This document shows positions 10,501 to 22,300 of a stretch of DNA of 64,000 nt, one piece after another. The position numbers were made by a program, and so were the translations under genes. Source of the stretch: Aquila chrysaetos chrysaetos. Lineage: Eukaryota; Chordata; Aves; Accipitriformes; Accipitridae. Under the pieces are notes generated by a model. It searched no databases. It had not been told where the DNA came from and saw only the letters and a list, made by a program, of their open reading frames with translations. The number at the start of each line of letters is the position of its first letter. Position 1 is the first letter of the stretch. Location of the stretch: contig NC_044030.1 in NCBI RefSeq assembly GCF_900496995.4, positions 77,106,017-77,170,016 of the forward strand. Reading direction: 5' to 3'.

Positions 10501-13500
10501 GGAATAAAATAAAATCAGGTGGCGGATGAGTCGGGCGCTCGCTTCTGCACCAGGGCTGGCCACGGCGCTGCTCCCCATCATTCCTTCCCTGCTCCCTGCC
10601 AGGCTGACAGCCCGGTGAGGCTGGGGCAGAGCGGAGAGCTGAGGTTTGGCAAAGGATGGAGGACGCAGGGCTGGGTCACCAGGCAATGGAGGGGGTCAAG
10701 GCTGGGGGAACGATCGCTGGCTCTGGCACGTTGGGTTCTGTCCGGGATGGAGGCATCGCAGCCACCCCTCACCCAGCCCAGAGATGCCAGATCTGGGCAC
10801 CCAGCCTCCTGGCAGCTTGCACCGCAGGATTAACTGTGCACTGATTTACAGCCAGAGGTGCCTTTGCCGGGAGGGAGCTGGCACACCGACAGCAAGAGTG
10901 GGTGCCCCACCATCACCCAGCACCCCCAGCACCCGGGTCCCAGCGGGGACCTCACCCAGAAGGGACAGTAACGGCACAAGCCAGGGACAGACAGGGTTCC
11001 CCTTGGGCCGGCAAGAGGTCCCCAGTCAGGGACACACCGTGTTTGCACAAGTCTGAGCCAGGGAAGGTCAGATTAATTTTAAACCTGAATAAACAAGGAG
11101 AGAAGGCAATGCGAGAGTTCGCCCTTCCCGGCGGAGATGCCCAGCAGCGGGGCACAGCACCCACGGCACGGCCGTGCCCAGCCCAGGTACCAGCGGGGCT
11201 CAGCCCCGGGGCTCACATTGCCCTAGGAGAGACAGGACAGACCCAAACCCAAACCCTATGCCTGGGGGGCCTCCCTTTTTGCACAAGGAGCTCTCAGCTG
11301 AGTCAGTGCTGGCAGTGGGGAGAGCGGCTCCCGCTTGCCTTTGCAAAATCTTTCCCGCCTCCACGGGGAAGTACCCGCTCTGGGACCCCCGCCCCATCGG
11401 GAACAGCACCGGGGCTTGCTGTCCCCCAGCCGCGGTGCACAACGCGGTCTTGGGAAACAACCAGGAGGATCAAAAAAATATAATAAAATTGTTTGTGGGT
11501 CAAGAGGAAAATGGAAAAAAAAAAAAGTTTGTGTTTTTCGTGCCAAAAGGAAAATGAAAACCAAAACATTTTGTTCTAAATGATAGGCCTTGTTTAGTTT
11601 TCAGTGGTTTTACTTTTTTAAAATGGTTTGAGTTAAATCGAGCTAAATTTGGCTTCCAAACATTACCTTGGGGTGGGGAATAAAATCAAATTAAAAAAAA
11701 AAAAATCAAAACATCTCATTTGGAAAATGTCAGAGCGAAAAGCCACGGCTTTTCCAGCCCTGGGAGAGCCACAGCCGGGCGCTGAACCCAGCCTCAGCTC
11801 ACAACTTGCGACAGCCTCCCTGAAGCAGCCTTTTCTTCCAGAAAATAAAGCAGCTGCTATGCCAACTGACAGTCGGGAGGGCTCGTGCTTTGGTGCCCAG
11901 CTCCCATTGGGGATGTCCCCTCTGCCCATGCCGGTGCCTGGGACCTGCTGGGGCACAGAGAGACCCCGCTGCAGCCAGCAGCCGTGTGTGTGAGCCGAAT
12001 CTGAGCCCAGCCACACTCCAAAACTCCTCTTTAAATGTCTTTTCTATTAGGTCAGCATTCCTGCGTCGCCCAGGGAAGGTGGTTACGGCCGGCAGCCCGG
12101 CACACAGACTCCTCGGTGCTGGCTGCTGGCTCTCCGTCAGCAAGCAGCCTGCCCACGCTATTAAATTACTGAGAAAAATGGATCGTTTCACCAAAAATTA
12201 GGTGCAGGAACCTCTCACACGGTGGCAAGGCGAGCTGGTAATTGGAAATTCATAGACCTGGCCGCAAATGCTGCCTCCGGCTCCGCTCCACCCTCCTCTG
12301 GTTGCGGCAAGGGATGGTGGAGAGGCATTTGCTGCCATCCCTGAAATGCTGCTGCTGGTGGAGATGCAGCAGCCACGTCACCGGCAGCACTGCTGAGGTC
12401 CCCTGTGCATCCCAGGAGGGTTAAATGCTAATGCAGGGTCCCTCCGCCCTTGGTAGATGGGGAAAATAAGTGAAAAAAAGCTCTCAGGGAACTTTCCAGG
12501 CACCGGAGGAAGAAAATCCTCTGTGCATGGCTGGATCTGCTCACCATTAACCACCCTGCCGGGGACATGTCTCATGGGGACATCATCTGGGGATGCAGTT
12601 AGGACACAATGCCCCAGCACCCGTCTCCTTCTTCCAGCTGCACCCCAGGGCTGAAAACCAAGACGACCTTCCCCACGGACCTTGCCTTGCTTATGTCCTT
12701 CACCCATCCCAGGCACAGCACAAGCACCGCTGCCGCTCCATCCGAGCCCAGGCATCTCATCATCCTCCTCCCGGACCACTCTGAGCCCAAACCTCAGTGC
12801 CTTGCTGGCTGAGAAGAACCCTCCAAGGCATCTCCGGGGCAAACCGCCCAGCTGCCGGAGCTGCCAGAGAGCCCAGTGCATAACTGCAGCCTCTGGTTAG
12901 GAAGGAGGGATGGGGATGTGCAGCAGGCTGAGAGCTGTCAACAGGATGCTCCGAGAGATCAGCCCCTCCAAGAGTTCACACTGGCTGCTCCCTGCGCAGT
13001 CGCAGGCACTGGGGGGGGCTGCATCCTGCCTGCTGCGTGCACCACCTGCCCTGGCACTGCAGGGAGGGGGAACATAGCAGCCAGGGAGCCCAAGGCACCA
13101 AGCTGTATTTTGGGTGCCGGGGTGCAAGGACTGTGGACGCAGTCTCAGCCGGAGAGGGGAAACAGAGCCAGGCACGGCATCAGGGAGGCCAGGGAAAAGG
13201 GATGCTTCCCTGGGTGCAGCCATGCTCCGGCTGTAAAGCTGCAAAACTCAAAGCCAGGATGGCATGGAGCAGCCTCAGGGAGCTACGAAAAAGCCCCCTG
13301 GGAGCCTCGCAGGAGCTAAAAAAATCAAAAACAGCTGAAGCACCGAGGAACCCCCCTGGGGTTGCGTGTTGGCCCTTGCAAGACAAGGATGGAGCAATAG
13401 CTTGTCGGGTCCACCAGCTCCTCCTAAGCCTTGAGGCCTCAGGCAAAACTCATGGAAAGCAAAGGAAAAGCTCCTGCAGACCTCCCCAGGGGCTGGAGAC

Positions 13501-16500
13501 TGGCCCTGGCCCTGCAAGAAAGTCTGGGGAGATGCCAGCTGGGCCGGGCACCCTGCGTGACAGCAGCTTTCGCAAAGCCAAGCTGGGCCACCACGGCCGA
13601 GCCAGCCCCGAGGACCCTTGCAAGGCTGTTACAGCACAGCTGTTGGGAGCTCTGTTGCAACACCAGCACAGTGCTGGGCTGGCCCATGATGGAGACCCCG
13701 CATGACGGCACTTTTTGGTTTTTCCTAGCTACTTTTGCAGGAAGGCGAGGGCTGAATCACGCCTCTCACAGTGTTATTGAATTCAAGAAGCACTGATGCC
13801 CACGCCAACCTTCATCAGAGGGGGCTGGTGAGGTCCCTGGATACAGCTGCTGCTATCGGTATGGCCAGAATGAAGCACGTGGGGTTTTCAGTCCCAAAGG
13901 AAGGGACTGGTCAAAGCACAGGAAGGTGAAGGAAACAGCTGGACGGGCATCACCGCACCAGCCCACGGAGATGTGCTCCAGGGACGCTGTGCCAGCCCCA
14001 TTGCCTCCCACGTGCTCTTCTGCGGGGACATCCACACCCGTTAGGGCTGCCAGCAGGATGGTAGGCGGCAAACGTGAGCCCTGTTTGGGGCTCCCCAAGG
14101 TGGGACAGGACTCAGGTGCAGTCCCTTTCTGCTGAAGTCAGAAGATCCTCCCCAAGCTGCCGCAGAGATGATGTTCCCCTGAAGCTGGCAGCTTCTCCCA
14201 TCCCCTCTTCCCTTCAGTGCGTCTCCAGTGTTGGCTTTTCAACAAGGCTCAGCATCCCCTATTTTCACTTTAGGAGGTGGGGTAAACCAGAAGATGCGAC
14301 CTTCTTCCACCATCAGGATTTCATTAGATGAAGGAGCCCTAAACTTTTCCACCTTTCCCTATAAGGCAATCTCTGCGGGTCCGTAACTGTTTTTATTAGG
14401 CTGTTTCTATTTTGGCCGTCTCTGTATTGAGAGGAGGGGACCAGAGCCGAGCAGCCTCTGGGGAGCCCCGGGTTGATTTCCAAAATGCTTTCAGCATGCT
14501 CCCCTCTCCTGGTTGATGCATAGTCTTAGCTGCGGTCCCCTGGCCATTGCCACCTATATGGACCAGCCCCACGTCGGACCATGCCAGGTCTCACCCGAGG
14601 TCCCTCCAGCCTGCTTGCCTTCTCCAAAAGCACCTTCAGGAAATGTGTATGAGCAGGGCAGTGGCGAACGTGACCCTCCCCTGGCCAGACCCTTCCGAAA
14701 TCCCTCGTAAGCTTTTTCAGCAAAGACCAATCCCCGCTGGAGCAAGTCCAAGCTCCGCTGGTCAGAGGTGACCACAGCGCACAGCCTCAGTAGGATGGAG
14801 GTGAATCAGGTCTTGACAGGCTTCTTGTCCCTCTTCTCCTGGACCTCCCCCACCCCAAACACCAGAGGAGAAGGAGATGTTTGCCAGGGTTTTTTTCCAT
14901 GTCCCAGACTCATACCACTGGAGAGAAGGAAGAATTGCACCTTTCAGCCCAGCCCTCCGCCTGTACCGGAGCGCCCAGCACATGCTCCGGGGGCTGTGGG
15001 TGCTGTGACTGTCCAAAAGAGCCTGAAGCTCACCCCATCCTACTCCCGTGCCAGGGTGACTCAGAAACCTGGGAAGCAGCCAGATTCGAGAGATAATTCC
15101 TATTAACACGCTGATCCCTGACACCACAAACCTGCTTCTAATTTCCAGAGGAATTTTCCTTTTTCCATGGAAATGGTCCATGGGAATCTGGCTGTTGGAG
15201 AAGACGACTCAACCACAACTGTGAGGCATCTGCACCCTTCCCCACCTTCACAGCCTGGATGGGAGGAGAAAACCATCACCAGGAGGTGCAGAGAGACTTG
15301 CTGGTATGAACTCGGGTCGTAAGGTCACAACATCCCCGGCCAGAGAGATTTGGTGATTTTCACACATGCGATGCTGTTGTAACCACAGGAACACTTAGAA
15401 AAACCAAAAGCTCTCTAAACATCCCAGAGAGTCACCTCAGACATCCCAGGGCTAATTCCTGATGCTGGCTTTGTATCAGCATCCCAAATGCTGGCAAGGC
15501 CCCAGCACATCGCCCGTAGGGAAGAGCTCCTGTCCCATCCAAGCTCCATCCTTGGCTACATCTTCAGCAGGGGCAGAGCCACCCTCTCCCACGCAAGAAG
15601 AGGGGAAACAAGCTGGGAGAGGTGCCGAAATTTTCCAAAGGGAGAAAAGCAGAGCCGCAAGCCGGCACCTGCCCCCTCCTGCGGGAAGCATCTTGTGAGG
15701 GGTTTTCCTCCAGAGCCAAACCCATGGGAGAAGAGGAGGCAAGAATCCTTTGACTTGTTTAACCTAATGAGGAAGTTATAAATACAGCAGGGTAAACACC
15801 GGAGAGGGAGAAGAGGTCTTGAACTAAAAGCACAATGTTGGCACAAACCCACGGGGGAATAAGCTCTCCAGGAACGCATTCGGCAGGAAACTGGAGGGAG
15901 GTTGAGCCCTGCATGAGCAGGAAGAGTCTGGAGTTGCCTTTGAACAAGAGCAGAGTGGAAAGAGAGGGTTTGAACCGAGTGCTCAGCTAGCTCATGGCAG
16001 GTGAGGGTGCCGCGCACTGTCACCATCCGTGGGGGTTTCCCCACTCGGGATGGTCCAGGCGAGCAAGGGGAGAAGGGCAGGGGAGGCAGGATACCTGCGG
16101 GCTAGGAGATGCAGGTGTGGGCTGCCTGGGTGCCCACCCAGCATGACGGCTTCTGATAAACCCAGCAGCTGCAAAAGGGAACCACTGCTGCTGCCACGAT
16201 GAAGACGGCGGGGAGACTCGCCGCGCCGTGAGTCATTCATTCATCCTTCACAAACAGGGCCCGCACTTGGCCAAGCATCCTCCTCCCCCCGCTGCTGGGA
16301 CTGCTCTCTGGGATGGGGAAAAAGTGGCTTATCAGATATAATCAAGTCAAGTTTTCCCCTCCCCACGAGGTTCCTGTTCATGGAGCAGGAGGCAGGGCAA
16401 AACTCTAGCTGCTCTTCTCCCACCTTCCTGCAGGCAGCCTCCGCCTTCAGCTGTATGCCCCAGGGACCCCTCCCCACTACCCTACTGCACCCCACATCCC

Positions 16501-17250
16501 CTGTTCATCCACCGCGGGTGACGTCCAGCCCTGCGCACCACCCTGCTGTCACTGCTCAGCCCCTGCCCCCCGACTCCAGTCCAACTTTGGCTGCCAAGGT
16601 CAGTTCAAAGCCCTCCAGAAAGGAGATCCGGCCCCTTTCACTCTGCAAAAAAAGGTGGTGGAGCAGAGAGTGCATGGGGGCTGGAGGGACATTGTGGCCA
16701 TGTCCTGTCCCCATCTCTGCCCCAGGAGGGACCTCGGCCAGCTCACAGCTCCCCATGAAGGTCCTCTGCCCTGTGCTGGGCTCTGTGCAGCCTTGTGTGT
16801 AACCACGCTGCGACCTGCCCTCCTCTAAACAGGCAGAGTGCAAACACCCCACCTCCTCCTGCAAACGCAGCGGCCAGACGTGGCTGCAGCCTGCAAGGAG
16901 TGGGCACCTCCCGGCACCCGAGGCGCTCGGCCAGCCCCAGGCAGCTCGGCACTGGCTACGCCACCAACGCTGGTCGGTCCAGCACTGGTGTTGCCATGCC
17001 CAAACATCCACGAGTTGCTGTAGCTCTGGGTTCCTCCCCATGGAGACCTGGCACAAGGAAAACGAGATTTCCAAGGCACCCCCAGGCCCCATCACAGCGG
17101 GGTCTTGGTTTGCTGACAGCAATGTCCGAGCCAAGCTCAGCCCCACGGCCCCCTTTGACACCCTAAACCAGCCGGGAGCCACAGCTCGGAGGGGACCTGG
17201 TGGGTGACACAGCCAGGCTGCGAGGGTGGCAGTGGGAACAGCCCCGGGGC
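10501..17250. other. No gene seen
   Basis: Mostly GC-rich unique sequence. An A/T-rich patch at 11470-11720 has several A and T runs and may be the remains of an old retroposed tail or simple AT-rich DNA. The stretches 14200-14420 and 15060-15190 are compositionally balanced and could be noncoding regulatory DNA. I searched the minus strand here for an adropin (ENHO) coding exon and found none. Confidence 0.45.
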
Positions 17251-17534
17251 TGGGCACCCGCAGGGGCTGGCAGAGGACGGAGAAGTCGAGATTGAGACAG
17301 CATCCCGGGGCAAGGAGGGGTAAGGCAGGCGGAGAGCCCTGCCAGTGCCCGCGCATGGGAAAGCGTCTCTTTCCGCGCCTCTCGTAATTGGGAGCAGCTT
17401 TTCCCTCCCCGGACCCCCCAGGAGAAGAGGGGGCCCTGCCAGGGAGGCGCTTTGCCTGGTGGTGTTCCAGCCTTTCTCCAGAAAACTCCCACCGGAGACG
17501 GCGGGGGGTGTCCAAATTCGGAGGAGGTGGGGGA

Positions 17535-17555
17535 GTGTGTGTGTGTGTGTGTGTG
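17535..17555. repeat. (GT)n microsatellite
   Basis: An uninterrupted run of GT dinucleotides inside the CpG-rich block. Confidence 0.95.
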
Positions 17556-17798
17556 GGAGCGCCTGTGGAGGCTGGGGAAGGGGCTCAGAGATCCCACCGC
17601 GGGAACACCGTCCATCCCCCGAGCATCTCCGCGCTGGGCGGAGAAGGGGGAGCAGTACCGGGTACCCCCAGGCTAGGCGGGGGGAAGCGGGAGGGCAAAT
17701 CCCTGCCAGCTCCTTCGCGAGGGGACACGGACGGACACACACACACGCACCCCCCCGGCCCCCCGCCCCAGCTTTCCCCGTAGGAGCCGCAAACAGCC

Positions 17799-17818
17799 GG
17801 GGGGGGGGGGGGGGGGGG
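17799..17818. repeat. 20-nt G homopolymer
   Basis: An uninterrupted run of G in the CpG island, on the transcribed (intronic) side of the putative minus-strand first exon, so the transcript would carry poly(C). Its length is likely polymorphic and prone to sequencing error. Confidence 0.95.
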
Positions 17819-17941
17819 AGGGAGCCGCCTTGCCTGCGCGGCGCCGGTAGCCCGCCCGCAGCCGGGCGCCCCTCACCGCGGCGTCGGGGCGGCGGCGAAG
17901 CCGCGCTCCTCTCCGGGTGAGGACGGGGAACGGTTTCCTAC

Positions 17942-18100
17942 CTTCCTGCGTGGTGCCGCGGCTATCTCTCCATGGCGCTCGGCGGAGCCGGGAAAAAGCC
18001 GGGAAGAAGCCGGGAACCGGGAACCGGGAGCGGGGCCGGCGGCGGGGCGCCCGCGCCGGGCTGGCTGGGGCCGGTAGCGCGGGCGGTGCGAAGCCGCCGG
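17942..18100 (-). other. Candidate noncoding first exon with a minimal upstream ORF
   Basis: On the minus strand, sequence downstream of the CCAAT box runs into ACGCAGGAAG|GTAGGAAACC, a good 5' splice site whose GT begins at 17941. The upstream edge (transcription start) is not determined, and 18100 is a placeholder. The exon contains a single ATG in strong context (GCGCCATGG) at 17973, followed after two codons by TAG: Met-Glu-Arg-stop at 17962-17973. This leaves no long ORF in the exon, so the main coding sequence would begin in a later exon. The downstream exon was not identified. Confidence 0.4.
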
Positions 18101-18560
18101 GGCCGCCGCCGCCGTTCCATTGGAGCAGGGCGCTGCCAATCTACCGCTACCGCCCCGGGACGCTTCCTGTCTGCGAGCCGCCCCCCGGAGCCGGGGCGGC
18201 TCCGCACCCTCTCCCCCCGCACCCCCCGGGGGTGCGCGGTCCCCTCCGGGGTGCACCGTGTCGTGTCGTGTCCCCCACCACCACCCCCCGGGGACTCGCC
18301 GTCCCGCTTCGTCCGGGGCGCTGGGCTGGGGGGTCCCCCCGCGACGCACTGGTGCACGGTGTCCCTCGGAGCATGGGGGGTCCCCCCGGGGCGCAGGGAC
18401 ATCACCCCCACCACCGCCACCCCCCGCCCCGAGGGTGCACAGCCCTCCCCGGTGCCTTCGCGGGGCAGCACCTCCTGCCTTCGCCAGCCCTGCCCGCCCC
18501 TCTCCCAGCATCTCGGCGGAGGCGAGGCAGGCAGGTCCTGCCTGTGACTCAGTTTCCCTT

Positions 18561-19050
18561 GTCCCTGGGAGGGGCGTTTCTTCGGGGTTCGTTTTTAGAG
18601 CGGTTTATTTGATGGGGAACGCGTAGGGTGAAATCTGGCCCCGGGGCTTGTGTCCCTGAGCTGAAGAAAAGCCTCGTTCCTCCTCACGGCTTTTGGTGCG
18701 TGTTTTTTGCAGCACCCCTCCACTGCCCTACCTGCTTTCCCTTGGAAATGGGTTTGTTTTGCAATTTCATCACAGTGAAAATTTTCAGGAGGAAAATAAC
18801 GTTGGAAGTCTGCAACGGGAAACTGGCTGGTGAAGACCCATTGGGAACTTTCTCTTCCCCTGTCACCTGGGGCCAAGCGTGGTCTGGGGTCCCCCTGGGA
18901 GACGCTGGAGACCGCAGGCGATGCCGTCGGGGCTGGCGCTGCTGGAGCCCTGGGACAGACCCAGCGTTTCCCTCTCCGCTGGGCACAGCGCCCGTGCGGA
19001 GATAAGGGCCACGTGCCTCAGGTGTGTGCAGCACCCACGCAGGGCCACTC
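18561..19050. other. No gene seen
   Basis: The CpG density falls off here. The segment 18600-18830 is less GC-rich and may belong to the promoter-flanking regulatory region. No exon was recognised. Confidence 0.4.
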
Positions 19051-19053
19051 TGA

Positions 19054-19325
19054 CAATCCTGCAACAGCAGACTGCTCTGCAGCCTGGCAGGAATAAACAC
19101 AGCCCCCCTCTGCAATCCTACAATAACAAACTGATCCTTGCCTGCGTCCTGGCACACCTCTGCAACCCCACAGTAACAACTGGCTACCTGCTACTATCCT
19201 AGCCTATCTGTGCAACCCCACAATAACACTCCCGTGAGTCATCTCACCTCCTGTGTAACCCTGCAGTAATAAACTGATGTATTCCTTCATCCCAGCCCTC
19301 CCATGCAACCCTGCAATAACGGACT
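19054..19325. repeat. Degenerate tandem repeat, about 50-nt period
   Basis: The motif CAACCCCACAATAAC (variants CAATCCTACAATAAC, TAACCCTGCAGTAAT and similar) starts at 19054, 19113, 19163, 19213, 19256 and 19306. The spacings are 59, 50, 50, 43 and 50 nt. The sequence between motifs is also related, for example CTGATCCTTGCCTG versus CTGATGTATTCCTTC. No reading frame survives. Confidence 0.8.
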
Positions 19326-22300
19326 TTGGGAGAGGTGGAGGCCGCGTGTGGGGTAAGCGTGCCCAGCCCAGCGCCCGCACCGGCTCCCGGCCACGCTGCG
19401 GGTGTTGTGCTCAGCTGTGGTTGAGGCTCAGTGCCCACATCACCCGAGGAATAGCCCAGTGCGGCACATCTGCTCATGGCCTGGGCTGTCGCCTCGCCAG
19501 CCACATGTGGCCAGATCTGTCCCGGCTGCGCTACAAGGGCTGGGGCCGTGCCAGGGCTGGGGATGTGCCTCCCTGGGTCAGCTCATGTGGCCTCTCAGGT
19601 GCTTTGCAGGAGGGGTCCGGTCCCACCAGCCTGCTCACATCTGCCCTTAGCTAGTGGCTCACACGGATTTTGGGAGCCTGGGGATGTAGGAGGGGCTGGT
19701 CCTGAGCAGAGAGAGGTTTTCTCCATCCAGCTTCTCACTTTCCCCTTCCCGCCTCCCCACACCACTCTGCACTCTGCAGTCTGCCTGAGCTTGAGGGAGG
19801 CTGAGCATCCTGCAGGATCAGTCCCTCTGGAAGTACCGGAGCTGGGCAGGCTGCAGCAAGCATTTGGCCCTGGGTCCTCCCCCGGGAGCAGACCCTGAGC
19901 TTTCCCCAGTGCTTCGTGGTGCTCGCTGGGCGCCGGGAGCCGGGCTGCTTGGCGCCAGCACTGGCGGGGAGCCACACGCTGCTTTCGCTGCTGCTGCAGC
20001 ACTGGAGAGCCGAGCCAAGCTGTGGATCCGGGGAATCCCCCAGCTCTGCAGTGCTGGGGCCACCCTTGAGGTTGGGAAGCCGAGAGCAGAGCTTGATTTG
20101 GAGGGGTCTCCGTGCGGAGGGGTTGGAGCCGACAGACACCCCACTGAGGCGCTGGGACAAGGGACGCGGTGGGGCTCTGGGGTATGATGGGCCACCAGCT
20201 CTGAGCAGAGCTAGCAAGCTGCAATGTTGGGTGAAGAAGGAGCAGGTTTGGCAGGGGTGGTATGGGGTCTGCCGGGTAAGCAAGGTGCTCGGTGGGGCTG
20301 CATGCACCCTAAAGTCCTCGGGGCAGGACTCCTCTGCACGTCCCTGGCACAGGGAGAGTGAGACTGGCACACTCTACAACTCTGACATTGCAGCTCTTCC
20401 CTTGCTCCATCCTCGGGCTCGGATGAGGATCATGACCTCCAAGTACCTCCCAGCTCCTCCATTCTGCCGTGGCACAAGAGTGTATTAAAGGACATCTCCC
20501 AGGCTGGCTGCAGCATCCCGTCCAGCAGCTGGTCTCCCTCTCAGGACCCCAGAAGGAATGAATTTGGCAACTGTAGGGTCTCTCTTCCCTCTCCCTCTCC
20601 TCTGAGCAGAGACCAGGCCAGAGAGGGAGCTGCCGGCTCTTGTCCAGGCAGGTCAAGACTTGGACACATGAGCAGATGGCTGGGGGTTATATTACACTAT
20701 CACAAACCCACGCAGGACCTGCTGAACTGGGGCCATACGAGCTGTTCATTGCTCTCCCTCCCAGTCCACAGCTTTGCCTGACTCACTGTCGGTATCTGCT
20801 CAAAGGTGCCCTGAGCTCTTTGCCGGGAAGAAGCAGCCACATCCAAGACAAGCTCCCACTCACTGGACTGGGTGAAGAGACTGGGAGATTTGGGATCAGA
20901 AGCCCGAGACCTGGGATGGCACCAAACTTGAAGCGAGATGTGTCAGGTGCCGTGTCATGGTGATGTGCCAAGGGACGGGGACGCTGGTCGTCAGACATGC
21001 TAGGTGAGTTAGCACTTGCTGGATTGCTGCCTGGATGGCGCGAGTGAAGCAGACGGATGGATGGAAGAGGATTGTGGGGTCTGGAGGTGAGTACATCTGG
21101 AGGCTGCAGTGTCCCCCCACGGTTTCTGTGCAGAGGGCACTGCCACAGGGTGTATCTCCTCCGGTGCAGGGCTGGCCAGTGGCATGGAGCCTCTCCTGCC
21201 CCGGTGCCCATCTCAGCGCTGCCTGTCTGAGGGTGGTCCATGACCATGCAGCCTCGGCATGGATGGGCCTGAGGTAATTACAAGGCTCACACATGCCCCA
21301 GAGGCCAGCCCCAGTGACTGTCCTTGGCATCCCAGAGGCACAGGTGATTGTTCCAGAGGTGCAGGTGCCTGCTGGGTACTGGGCACTGTGGGGCAATGAG
21401 GCTGTGCCAGTCAGCGCCAGCCTTTTTGCCTTACGCGGGACCTGTCCTATGAAACCTCCTGCTCAGTGGATTTGCTCGCGCTGGCTTGGCGTGTGGCTGG
21501 GCTGTGGCTGACGTGCCGTGGGCATGGCCCCATTTGAAGTACAGACTTGTTGTGTGTTTACACTGGCCAGCTTGAGGTGTACAGGAAACCAGAGAGTTCT
21601 GCTCCCTGGCTGTCACTTTATTTATTATGGTCAGAGCTCGGGCTGCCCGCACTGTGAAAAGAAGGTAGCAAAAAACCCAAGTGATGCAGTGTGGCTCCTG
21701 CCCTGCCAGCCCTGCTTTGCTCTGATTCACACTTCTATCCTGCAGCTGACAGCAGTCCTCTCCTGGAGTGGGATGGTGGGATGCTCAGTGCCATGCAATG
21801 TTCATCCTGTTGGAGAGCAGGGTGGCTTGTCCCAGATGTGTCCAGCCACAGCAAGCCAGGATAAGGTGCTGACGGATGCCCAGCCTGGTGCCACACCACA
21901 GCCATTACCTGCACTAGCACCTGGATGTCCCAGCCTGGTCGCATCTTCCCTGGCTCTTCACCTCTGCTCTGAAAAACAGTATTGTCCTAGGTCTCCACAG
22001 CTGCATGCCTGCTCCAGGGCTTTCTCTTCATCCACATCTGTCATCCCTGGAAAGGAGGTGCAGAAGACACAGCCTAGCTGCCACCCAAATGTGCAGAGCC
22101 TGGGACTCACCAGCTCTTTGGGCTTGCGGGACTCCAACTGCCTGTGGCCAGCAGTTCCATGCAGCTTGTTGCAGCCCTGCTGCCATCAGGTCCTTGTCCT
22201 GGAGAGGATACCCTGGTGGTGACCATGATTGCTTTAAGTATGGGGTGTAAGTGTTGGAGGCTGCCAAGGGCTGTGGATCCCTCCCTGTGGGGCTGGGGGC

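Larger units (their letters stand above)
17250..18560. promoter_or_regulatory. CpG island, probable promoter
   Basis: CpG dinucleotides are dense throughout, unlike the flanks. An NF-Y-type CCAAT box lies at 18119-18123 (reading CCAAT on the minus strand). A minus-strand first exon with a clean donor lies just downstream at 17941. A plus-strand donor-like GGGTGAGG also occurs at about 17916, so bidirectional transcription is possible. In mammals ENHO lies downstream of CNTFR in the same orientation at a comparable distance, which makes it the natural candidate, but no coding sequence confirms it here. Confidence 0.7.

Noticed and set aside
10519..10833. 104-codon ORF directly downstream of the TATA candidate
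   Set aside because: The start is GTG, the product has no recognisable feature, and overlapping frames are equally open.
1..17941. Adropin (ENHO) coding exon
   Set aside because: It was expected from mammalian gene order. No reading frame on the minus strand shows the short hydrophobic N-terminal segment and Ser/Pro-rich tail of adropin, so it is not annotated.
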